From the NCBI RefSeq assembly GCF_030272695.1, contig NZ_JARFYN010000061.1, forward strand, positions 1-39,613: a DNA stretch of 39,613 bases, given 5' to 3'. Source of the stretch: Martinezella calliandrae (GTDB lineage: Bacteria; Pseudomonadota; Alphaproteobacteria; Rhizobiales; Rhizobiaceae). The notes under the pieces are model-generated. The model saw only the letters and a program-made list of their open reading frames with translations, searched no databases and was not told the DNA's origin. This document shows, one piece after another, positions 33,150 through 39,613 of this stretch. Numbering within the stretch: position 1 is the stretch's first letter; the number at the start of each line of letters is the position of its first letter. Position numbers and translations under genes: made by a program.

Positions 33150-34157
33150 TCAGGGCAAAGCTTCGTGGGTCAGAAAATAGAGGTTGCCGCCGAGCTCGGA
33201 AACGACGATGCGCCGTTCGTCCCAAACGAGAACGGAGACTGGCCGGGTCAGGCCATCGAGGATGATCTTCCGGTCACCCGTCGCCTTGTCGAGTTTCAGC
33301 AACCGGCCGCTACCTTTCTGGAAGCCTTCCTTCTGGTCGAACGTCCCGTGCTCGAGGACAAGCATGCCCCCGTCACTGTCGAAGGCGACACCGACGGGTG
33401 CATTCAGTCCTTCGACCTCGGGCTGCGGCTTTGGCGCATCGTCGGCCTCTTGAAGGGAAACGACCTTTCCGCCGCCGGCAAGAAAGGGAAAGCCGCCGAA
33501 CAACGCGACATAGAGGCGACCGTCGCGAAGGGCGATCCCGGTCGGCACGGCGTCGACATCATAGGTGCCGCCTTCGGCAAACTCGGTAGGCGAAAGGCTG
33601 CGCATCGCGGTGGTGGCCGCTGCCAGGCGGCCGAATGTCACCAGCGTGTTTCTCCGGCCGTCCGCCTGTACTCGTTCCACGCTGTTTCGCGCCGAGTCGA
33701 TCACGTAGTAGCTTCCGCCCGAGATGACCAAATCGAATGGGTTCCAGAAATCGTTGCTGATGATGTGGGCCTCACCATCGCTACCGACTGCAACGAGGGC
33801 GTGGTCGAACGCATTGTCGTCGGCATCGACGGGTTTCCAGCCCTCAGCGACGACATAGGCCTCGCCTAAACGCACGACACGATAGGGCCCGGTCGGATCG
33901 CCCATCACGTCGGGGCCATGGGGAAATACCGGGCCGAACGGAACTGGCTTACCATCGGGCCCACGCCGATAGAGGCGTCCGCTGCTAAGATCGCTGAAGA
34001 GCAAGTCCCCGCCGTCTCTTGATAGGCCGGCGAAGGCCGCGCCCGGCATGTTGAAGGTTTCGAGCCGATAGCCGGGCGAAGCTATCGGCTCCGCACAGGC
34101 ACCGGCGGGAAGGAAAAGAAGACCTGCGGCAATCGTCAAGGCGCGGAACGGACGCAT
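33150..34157 (-). CDS. Secreted beta-propeller protein (ScyD/ScyE or SMP-30/NHL-like)
   Basis: This 335-residue exported protein has a signal peptide ending near residue 22 (AGACA). The mature part repeats propeller-blade patterns such as GDLLFSDLSSGRLYR, NPFDLVISGGSYYVIDSARNSV, VPTGIALRDGRLYVALFGG, NAPVGVAFDSDGGMLVLEHG and LTRPVSVLVWDERRIVVSELGG. The layout matches ScyD/ScyE-family proteins, six-bladed propellers whose role outside scytonemin pathways is unknown. Its ATG lies inside the preceding gene (22-base overlap), so translation is coupled. It is the last gene of a six-gene operon starting with a sugar-importer binding protein. Confidence 0.85.
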   Translation of the reverse strand: MRPFRALTIAAGLLFLPAGACAEPIASPGYRLETFNMPGAAFAGLSRDGGDLLFSDLSSGRLYRRGPDGKPVPFGPVFPHGPDVMGDPTGPYRVVRLGEAYVVAEGWKPVDADDNAFDHALVAVGSDGEAHIISNDFWNPFDLVISGGSYYVIDSARNSVERVQADGRRNTLVTFGRLAAATTAMRSLSPTEFAEGGTYDVDAVPTGIALRDGRLYVALFGGFPFLAGGGKVVSLQEADDAPKPQPEVEGLNAPVGVAFDSDGGMLVLEHGTFDQKEGFQKGSGRLLKLDKATGDRKIILDGLTRPVSVLVWDERRIVVSELGGNLYFLTHEALP

Positions 34158-34924
34158 CGGAAACCACCATTGGCTGAGAAGCGAAAATCGGGATCATAGG
34201 CGAGACGATAGGTCGTCGAAAGGTGCTTTGGATCGCTATTCCACGAGCCGCCGCGAAGGACGCGGTAAGACCCGACATTTGCCATCGGCGGCCCACCTTC
34301 GTAAGGGGCGAAGAGGTCGCCAGTCCACTCCCAGACATTGCCGACAAGATTGAGGACGCCCTCCGCACTTTTACCAGTGACGAAGGAGTCGGCAGGTGCG
34401 GTCATGGGATAGCCGTCGCGATCATCGGCAGAGCAGCAGGTATCACTCCCCGAGTTTGCCCGCGTATAGTCCGCCGGAGCGTCGCCCCATGGATAACGGC
34501 TGCCCTTCGTACCCCGCGCTGCCCTCTCATATTGCTGCTCGGAAGGAAGAGCCAGGCCATAATAACGGCAAAAGGCATCGGCGTCTGACCAGCTTACCCC
34601 GACGACCGGATGATCGTCCAATCCGAGGATCGGGTGATCTGCGTAGAAAGCCGGTCGATGACCGGTGGATTTGACGAAACTCCGATATTGCTGGTTGGTG
34701 ACCTCGGTGCGATTGATCGCGAAGGCTTGGCCTTCCAACACGCGCCGTGGACGTTCGTTTTCGGGGCCGTCATCATTGCCGAAGACGAATTGACCGGCGG
34801 GAATCTCGATCAGCGGATTTCCGGCGATTGGGCCGGCATCGCTGGCTGCCGCGCGCGACGAAAGGGTGATTGCCAGCGCCACCGCAAGCAGGCTAGAAAT
34901 TGATGCGAAGCTCAGTCTCTCCAT
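34136..34924 (-). CDS. Exported formylglycine-generating-enzyme-like protein (FGE/SUMF1 fold)
   Basis: This 262-residue protein begins at ATG 34924 with a signal peptide (hydrophobic about 9-20, cleaved near AAASDA). The FGE-sulfatase domain follows: IPAGQFVFGND, NRTEVTNQQYRSF, VSWSDADAFCRYYG, LPSEQQYERAARG, YPWGDA, GNVWEWTGD, VLRGGSWNS and GFRCV. Domains of this type make formylglycine or act as non-heme iron or copper oxidases (EgtB, PvdO). The pair of active-site cysteines of true FGE is not clearly present, so its reaction is uncertain; CC in DTCCSADD and the terminal Cys are candidates. The start lies inside the ATPase gene (32-base overlap), its stop inside the propeller gene. No sulfatase is nearby. 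Confidence 0.85.
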   Translation of the reverse strand: MERLSFASISSLLAVALAITLSSRAAASDAGPIAGNPLIEIPAGQFVFGNDDGPENERPRRVLEGQAFAINRTEVTNQQYRSFVKSTGHRPAFYADHPILGLDDHPVVGVSWSDADAFCRYYGLALPSEQQYERAARGTKGSRYPWGDAPADYTRANSGSDTCCSADDRDGYPMTAPADSFVTGKSAEGVLNLVGNVWEWTGDLFAPYEGGPPMANVGSYRVLRGGSWNSDPKHLSTTYRLAYDPDFRFSANGGFRCVRSAP

Positions 34925-35954
34925 CGAACAAAAACACCCGATCCCTAGCAATCTTGATAGCAATTTCTTGATCGATTTGACCGGCGAAACTCTTGTCGGC
35001 GCGCAGGGTCATCAGCCGCCCTCCCAACCGGACGCTGACAAGCGTGTTCTCGCCGGTAAGTTCCACCGAATAGATCGGCGCAACCAGATTGACGTCGCTT
35101 TCTTCGGTTGCGGCCACGTGGACGTCTTCCGGACGGACGCCGAGGACTGTGTTTGCGTGGGTCGCCCGCCCAATACCCCTGAGGGTCAGCCCGTCACTGA
35201 CGAATTGACCGTCGCTCACTGCTCCCGGAATGAGGTTCATCGGCGGCGAGCCGATAAATCCGGCAACGAAGAGAGTGCGGGGGTCGCTATAGATTTCCCG
35301 GGGCGTTCCAAGCTGTTCGATGACGCCCTTGTTCATGACGGCCACACGATGAGCAAGCGTCATTGCCTCTATCTGGTCATGGGTAACGTATATGGTCGTG
35401 ACCTGCAGCTCGTGCTGGAGGTGTTTCAGTTCGGTCCGCATCTGGGTGCGGAGCTTGGCATCGAGATTGGAGAGCGGCTCGTCCATCAAAAAGACCCGCG
35501 GGATGCGCACGATTGCTCGGGCAAGTGCTACGCGTTGGCGCTGGCCACCGGAAAGTTCCTTCGGCAGCCGCGACAGCATGGTTTCGAGTTCCACGCGCCG
35601 GGCGACCTCGAGGATGCGTCGCTTGCGTTCTTCGGGCGGCACTTTGCGGATCTTCAGCGGATATCCGATGTTATCCTCGACGGTCAGATGTGGGTACAAG
35701 GCGTAGGACTGGAAGACCATTGCGACGTCGCGATATTTCGGCAGAACACCGTTGATGCGGTCGGCATCGATAAAGATGTCGCCCGAGCTCGCCTCCTCGA
35801 GACCGGCGATCATGCGCATGGTGGTCGTCTTGCCGCAGCCGGACGGGCCGAGCAGAACGAGAAACTCCTTGTCCTTGATTTCGAGGTTGAAGTTGGCCAC
35901 GGCGACGAATTCGCCGAACTTCTTGTAAACGTTGCTGAACGTGACGGACGCCAT
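34893..35954 (-). CDS. CUT1 sugar ABC importer ATPase (MalK/UgpC type)
   Basis: This 353-residue ATPase powers sugar uptake. Walker A is GPSGCGKT (about residues 37-44), the Q-loop is in VFQSYALYPH, the signature is LSGGQRQR and Walker B is FLMDEPLSNLD, with the switch His in THDQIEA. The C-terminal OB-like regulatory domain (about 240-353) has TVLGVRPEDV. This is the layout of MalK, UgpC and MsmK. ATG 35954 is chosen, with AAAGG nine bases upstream; the longer frame upstream is the permease's shadow. It lies five bases after the permease stop and overlaps the FGE-like gene by 32 bases. Confidence 0.94.
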   Translation of the reverse strand: MASVTFSNVYKKFGEFVAVANFNLEIKDKEFLVLLGPSGCGKTTTMRMIAGLEEASSGDIFIDADRINGVLPKYRDVAMVFQSYALYPHLTVEDNIGYPLKIRKVPPEERKRRILEVARRVELETMLSRLPKELSGGQRQRVALARAIVRIPRVFLMDEPLSNLDAKLRTQMRTELKHLQHELQVTTIYVTHDQIEAMTLAHRVAVMNKGVIEQLGTPREIYSDPRTLFVAGFIGSPPMNLIPGAVSDGQFVSDGLTLRGIGRATHANTVLGVRPEDVHVAATEESDVNLVAPIYSVELTGENTLVSVRLGGRLMTLRADKSFAGQIDQEIAIKIARDRVFLFDGETELRINF

Positions 35955-35959
35955 GGATT

Positions 35960-36817
35960 TTAGCCTTTGACCGCGCCGAGCGACAGTCCCCGCACAAGGT
36001 GCTTCTGGACGATCAGTGCAAAGATGATGATCGGGACGCTGGCAAGGAAGCCGGCGGCGCTGATCTCGCCCCAATGAGTCGTGTACTGGGTTACGCGGCC
36101 GGAAATGCCAACCGGCAGCGTCATTGAGCGCTCCGTCTGGGTAAGGATCAGCGCGAGCAGGAATTCATTCCAGGAAAGGATCAGGCTGAAAATCGCCGTT
36201 GCGGCTATGCCGGGCCGCGCCAGCGGCAGGGCGATCCGGACAAAGGCGCCCCAGCGCGTGTCGCCATCGACCATGGCGGACTCCTCAAGCTCGGGTGGGA
36301 GATCCTGGAAGTAGCTCTTCATCATCCAGGTGACGAAGGGCAGGTTAAAAGCGGTATAGGCAACGACAACGGCGAGTTTGGTGTTCAGCAGGTGAAAAAA
36401 GTTGAAGAAGATAAACAAGGGGATGATCGTCGCGATCGGCGGCATCATGCGGGTCGACAGGATCCAAAACGATATCTGGTAGCGCCATCGGCCCGGATAT
36501 TCGAAGCGGGCAAGGGCGTAGCCGGCCATGGTACCGAATATTAAGGAAACGATCGTCGTCGCCGCGGCGATGACAAAACTGTTAAGCGCGTAGATCAGGA
36601 ACGGCTGGCCAATGAAGGCCGCCTCATAGTGCTTGAGGGTCGGCGAAAAATCGAACCACACCGGCGGTACGGCAAAGATGTCGATGTCGAGCTTGAACGA
36701 ATTCTGGGCGAGCCAGTAGACGGGAAAGATGGTGATGGCGAGCGCGAATGTCATCCCCAGATAGGCGAGCATCCGGACTATCCCTTCACCGGTTCGATGC
36801 CATGGGCGCCTTGCCAT
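35960..36817 (-). CDS. CUT1 sugar ABC permease (MalG type)
   Basis: This 285-residue inner-membrane permease has six helices. The cytoplasmic EAA loop that docks on the ATPase is clear: EESAMVDGDTRWGAFVRIALPLARPGI near 195-220. The N-terminus with TIFPVYWLAQNSFK is typical of MalG-type subunits. It starts nine bases after the stop of the MalF-type gene, with GAGGA as ribosome site. Together with that subunit it forms the transport channel. Substrate not known. Confidence 0.93.
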   Translation of the reverse strand: MARRPWHRTGEGIVRMLAYLGMTFALAITIFPVYWLAQNSFKLDIDIFAVPPVWFDFSPTLKHYEAAFIGQPFLIYALNSFVIAAATTIVSLIFGTMAGYALARFEYPGRWRYQISFWILSTRMMPPIATIIPLFIFFNFFHLLNTKLAVVVAYTAFNLPFVTWMMKSYFQDLPPELEESAMVDGDTRWGAFVRIALPLARPGIAATAIFSLILSWNEFLLALILTQTERSMTLPVGISGRVTQYTTHWGEISAAGFLASVPIIIFALIVQKHLVRGLSLGAVKG

Positions 36818-36826
36818 CCGGTCCTC

Positions 36827-37750
36827 TTAATCCGCCAGCCGCAACCGCTTGATGAACCAGGTGCTGAAGCCGACGGTTACGAACAGCACCACCAGCGAAA
36901 CTGCCGCGGCATAGCCAATATCGACGAATGTGAACGCGACCTTGAAAATATAGAGGCTGAGCGTCTCGGTTGCTCCGGCTGGCCCCCCTACGGTCAGAAT
37001 GAACACCAGATCGAACAGTCTCAGCGCATCCATGATCCGCAGGAGCAAGGCGATCGCGATCACGGGCTTGAGAAAGGGTATGGTCAAGTCCCAGAACTGG
37101 CGCCAAGCCGAGGCGCCATCGACTTGAGCGGCTTCGTAGGGTTCGGTCGGCAGGCTTGCGAGCCCGGCCAACATCAGAAGAAAAATGAACGGCGTCCACT
37201 CCCAGACATCGGCTGCGATGATCGTCGCCATGGCGAGGTTGACATCGCCAGCCCATGCCTGGGCGGGCAATCCAAGGCGGTACATCAACTCGTTGAGGAC
37301 GCCGAACTGCGGCTGATAGATAAGCTTCCACGTCAGTGCGACGGCAATCGGTGGAATCATCATCGGGACCAGCAGGATTGTCTTGAGGAAATTCAGCTGG
37401 CGAATGAACTTATCGAAGAGCAGCGCAAGGCCGAGGCCGAGGAGAAATTCCAGCGTCACCGCGCTGAAGGTGAAGACCACCGTGTTCTTGATGGCGATGT
37501 GAAGTTCCGGATCGCTGAGCATCCGCACGAAATTGCCGAGGCCGATGAACTCGCGGGGGACACTGGGATCGGGGCTAATTCTCTGCACTGCCGCGGTGAA
37601 CATGTAAATGGTCGGAAACAGCGTCAGCCCGGCGAGTAGCACAAGAGTGGGCGCGAGCATGAGGATCTTAAGGTGACGCTCTGTCCATTGTTCCAGGCCG
37701 CCGCCCGGTCGAAGTGGCAGGGCCAACATGTCAGTTGCGGACCTCACCAT
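36827..37750 (-). CDS. CUT1 sugar ABC permease (MalF type)
   Basis: This 307-residue permease starts at ATG 37750, three bases after the strong ribosome site AGGAGGGG; longer upstream frames are spurious. Six helices are expected. The EAA loop is EAAQVDGASAWRQFWDLTIPFLKP near 215-238. It heterodimerises with the MalG-type subunit. A 175-base spacer separates it from the binding-protein gene and contains a GC-rich hairpin. Substrate cannot be assigned from sequence. Confidence 0.93.
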   Translation of the reverse strand: MVRSATDMLALPLRPGGGLEQWTERHLKILMLAPTLVLLAGLTLFPTIYMFTAAVQRISPDPSVPREFIGLGNFVRMLSDPELHIAIKNTVVFTFSAVTLEFLLGLGLALLFDKFIRQLNFLKTILLVPMMIPPIAVALTWKLIYQPQFGVLNELMYRLGLPAQAWAGDVNLAMATIIAADVWEWTPFIFLLMLAGLASLPTEPYEAAQVDGASAWRQFWDLTIPFLKPVIAIALLLRIMDALRLFDLVFILTVGGPAGATETLSLYIFKVAFTFVDIGYAAAVSLVVLFVTVGFSTWFIKRLRLAD

Positions 37751-37801
37751 CAGCCCCTCCTGCGCGCTCCTCTGCGGGCGCAATTGCCATCGCCCTTCGC
37801 A

Positions 37802-37822
37802 GGCGGGGTTCTGCACCCCGCC
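37802..37822 (-). promoter_or_regulatory. GC hairpin between binding-protein and permease genes
   Basis: GGCGGGG and CCCCGCC pair perfectly around a seven-base loop. It lies 104 bases after the stop of the binding-protein gene. Hairpins at this place (as at malE-malF) protect the upstream mRNA from 3' decay and raise binding-protein levels over permease levels. No T run is seen. Confidence 0.55.
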
Positions 37823-37925
37823 CACTTTCTTCTTCATGGTTCCCTGATCGGGAACGACGGACAATTCATGCCCTCGATCGACATGGTCTAGCGGCTGTCA
37901 TGCGTTCAAATGGACGCATGCCGCG

Positions 37926-39188
37926 TTAGTACATGTTCGTAATCTTAGAGATCGATTCCTGCGCGTTCTTCAGGGCCTCGTCCGGTGTGATCGTGCCGGC
38001 AACCGCCTTGGAGAGCTCGATGCCAAGTGCGTTCTCGATCTCAGGCCACTTTGGATGGCGCGGCCGCGGCGTCGAGAAGTTGATCGCCTGCATCAATATC
38101 GGGTAATGCCTAAATTGCGGCTGCGACGTCAATTCGGGATCCGTAAACACCGAGAAGCGGACCGGCGGATTGCCGCGCTTGGCGGAAATCTTCATCTGCT
38201 CGGGCGATGTGGCCCACATCATGAAGTCGAAGGCTTCCTGCTTGTTTTTCGAAGCCGACATTATGCCCATGGTCCAATGCCCGATTTCCGATGAGCCGGC
38301 ATGTGTGCCTGCGGGCATCGGCGCATAGGAGATCTTGCCGACAACTTGGCTCTGGCTCGGATCCTCGAAGGTGGCGACCCAGTTCGGCCAATTGATCGAC
38401 GAGGCGGCGATACCCGACGTCATGGCGCGGCCGACGTCCTCGGGTGCGAAGCTCTCGACGCCCTTCGGCGAGATCGACTTCAGCGTCATGAACATCGTCA
38501 TCGCGTCCTTGGCTTCCTTGGTGTCGAGCGTCACCTTGGTACGGTCGGCATTAAAGAGATTGGCGCCGTATGACCACAGGATCGGCATGAAATCGGCTAC
38601 GACGTTATTGCCCTGTCCGCCACGGAACACATAACCGTAGTATCGTCCTGCGCCGGCATCGGTGATTGCCTTGGCTGCCTTATAGACATCGTCCCAGGTT
38701 GCGGGCTGGCCTTTGAGGCCTGCTTGAGCAAACTTGGCGCTATCGTAAAAGAACATTTGTGCATTGCCGACATAGGGAATGCAGACGAACGGACCCTTAT
38801 TGTACGGGTTGCGGCAAACCGCCAGCGACTTGGCCAGGAAATCATTGTCGGGGCCTGGAACCCCAAGCTTGGCGAAATAGCTGGTGAGATCCTCGAGATG
38901 GCCATTCTCGGCAAAGAATGGGATCCATGGGTCGTCCATCAGCACGATATCGAACGCGCCCGATTTCGTCTGGCCGGCATTGGCTGCCTTCTCGAAGACA
39001 TTGGCATAGGGGGCCTGGACGATCTCGACCTTGGTGCCCTTCAATTTGCCGTAGTCGGCGGCTGCGGCCCTCAAACCGTCGCCCTCGCTGCCCGAGGGTA
39101 CGAGCATCGTGATGTCGGCCCATGCATTTCCGTTGATTGCAAATGTGGACGCCGCAATCGCCAAGGTCAGAAACAAGTTGCGAAGCAT
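37926..39188 (-). CDS. CUT1 sugar ABC importer periplasmic binding protein
   Basis: This 420-residue family 1 solute-binding protein has a signal peptide (MLRNLFLTLAIAAS...) cleaved near WAD at about residue 25. Typical segments are DIVLMDDPWIPFFAENGHLEDLT, WDDVYKAAKAITDAG and FDFMMWATSPEQM. The start at ATG 39188 follows GGGAGG by six bases. Codon use is well adapted. It captures a sugar or oligosaccharide for the permease pair; PWIPFFAENGHLEDL-type proteins bind various substrates. It is the first gene of the six-gene operon, preceded by a hairpin-bearing leader. Confidence 0.94.
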   Translation of the reverse strand: MLRNLFLTLAIAASTFAINGNAWADITMLVPSGSEGDGLRAAAADYGKLKGTKVEIVQAPYANVFEKAANAGQTKSGAFDIVLMDDPWIPFFAENGHLEDLTSYFAKLGVPGPDNDFLAKSLAVCRNPYNKGPFVCIPYVGNAQMFFYDSAKFAQAGLKGQPATWDDVYKAAKAITDAGAGRYYGYVFRGGQGNNVVADFMPILWSYGANLFNADRTKVTLDTKEAKDAMTMFMTLKSISPKGVESFAPEDVGRAMTSGIAASSINWPNWVATFEDPSQSQVVGKISYAPMPAGTHAGSSEIGHWTMGIMSASKNKQEAFDFMMWATSPEQMKISAKRGNPPVRFSVFTDPELTSQPQFRHYPILMQAINFSTPRPRHPKWPEIENALGIELSKAVAGTITPDEALKNAQESISKITNMY

Positions 39189-39516
39189 TGTGCACCTCCC
39201 ACGCGATCGGCGCGCGGCCAAGTAAAATGCCGCGCGCCTCCTCCATGAAATCGCGTTTTTTTAAAAAAAATATTCTAACACATCAGGCGTTTAATGCGGA
39301 GATGTATATTAGAATTACCTGAATATAATCCCTGGGCAGCCTATGCCAAGCTTCTGCGCTCAAAGAGCCCACTGCGGCCTATCAGGCGACAGGTGGCGGT
39401 CTACTCTCCCCATGCCGAGGGTTGTTCCTCATCGCTGTGAGGCGTCGTTCCGGCGGGATGCCGGAGGTGGCTCGACCACGCAAAATTCCACATCGGCTCA
39501 ATGATCGGCATGCCAA
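39189..39516. promoter_or_regulatory. Leader of the sugar operon and 3' exon of the group II intron
   Basis: The first 60 bases hold a strong inverted repeat, and 39257-39275 is a T/A tract (TTTTTTTAAAAAAAA) that may be an UP-like element or a promoter spacer. The rest, up to the intron boundary at 39517, is the DNA downstream of the intron's 3' end. A minus-strand frame crosses it, but its content is not recognisable as a protein. Confidence 0.4.
39209..39238 (-). promoter_or_regulatory. Perfect 10-bp GC inverted repeat in the sugar-operon leader
   Basis: GGCGCGCGGC (39209-39218) and GCCGCGCGCC (39229-39238) are perfect complements around a ten-base AT-rich loop. It ends 20 bases before the binding-protein start. 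It may be an operator for a LacI-type repressor, or an mRNA hairpin that controls translation or stability. Confidence 0.55.
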
Positions 39517-39613
39517 GTCGGGTAGGAACGGTGCATTACTGCACCATTCCCCCCTAAGAACCGTGCGTGCGAGTTTCCCCGCACACGGCTCAAGCCTCTG
39601 CAAAGCCCCGTTT
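39517..39613 (-). mobile_element. 3' end of a group II intron (domains V and VI), cut by the window edge
   Basis: On the minus strand 39591-39558 is a 34-base domain V: GAGCCGT pairs with ACGGTTC, GTGCGGG with CTCGCAC around a GAAA tetraloop, and a two-base bulge (GC) lies on the 3' side. It includes the catalytic AGC triad. Domain VI follows (39553-39521) as a long hairpin with a TAA-like loop and a bulged A at 39523, seven bases from the expected 3' end CGAC at 39517-39520. This fits a bacterial retroelement of the type carrying a reverse transcriptase ORF upstream, outside the window. No splice test is possible here. Confidence 0.85.

Noticed and set aside
36629..37639. Plus-strand frame of 336 codons opposite the sugar permeases
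   Set aside because: Shadow frame; the two permeases on the minus strand have clear EAA loops and membrane helices.
1..39613. CRISPR arrays, tRNA, rRNA or phage structural genes
   Set aside because: None found: no regularly spaced repeats, no cloverleaf-like segments, and no capsid, terminase or integrase motifs.

Overview
The window looks like an accessory replicon (plasmid or chromid) or a chromosomal accessory region of a Rhizobiaceae-type alphaproteobacterium. The evidence is a RopA-type 353-residue porin, a BgsB/BgsA-like mixed-linkage beta-glucan synthase pair of the kind known from Sinorhizobium, GC-rich codon use, and many transport operons mixed with decayed mobile DNA. No rRNA, tRNA, CRISPR array or replication gene was seen. 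Genus and replicon type are inferences.

Layout. 1-2850: an unrecognised 211-residue protein and an isolated FtsI-type transpeptidase. 2900-7823 (minus): a three-gene exopolysaccharide locus, bgsB-like, then bgsA-like, then a secreted six-hairpin glycosidase-like protein. 8558-11375 (plus): a FecB/FecCD/FecE-class ABC importer with start-stop overlaps, for a siderophore or other small cofactor. 11846-13369 (plus): a glutathione S-transferase and a PhzF-family protein, followed by an IS6-type transposase remnant. 13683-16161: a small tail-anchored protein, and divergently a three-domain rhomboid protein. 16174-18650: a scrapyard of gene ends (Hsp70, IS3 OrfB, RTX/EF-hand) beside an intact Xre/RES toxin-antitoxin pair. 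18624-21748 (minus): flavohemoglobin hmp with an NsrR-like operator, a truncated nsrR, and a Rieske/FAD reductase.

22013-28824 (minus): an RND efflux operon (adaptor and pump) that runs on into two alpha/beta hydrolases. 29309-31769: a YqhA-family membrane protein, the RopA porin with a clear terminator, and a small secreted protein. 31895-33106: a frameshifted AraC regulator and a YoaK/DUF1275 membrane protein. 33150-39188 (minus): a six-gene operon with a CUT1 sugar ABC importer (binding protein, two permeases, ATPase) that overlaps genes for a secreted formylglycine-generating-enzyme-like protein and a secreted beta-propeller. 39517 to the right edge (minus): the 3' end of a group II intron, with domains V and VI recognisable.

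The points most worth following are the glucan operon with its third, glycosidase-like gene; the ABC-FGE-propeller operon; the RND-hydrolase operon; the rhomboid with PH-like and TPR-like flanks; and the hmp locus that keeps an NsrR-like operator but only the first third of an nsrR gene. Transport (iron or cofactor, sugar, efflux), envelope polysaccharide and nitrosative-stress functions dominate. Remnants of IS6, IS3, Hsp70, RTX, AraC and NsrR genes plus the intron show repeated insertion and decay.
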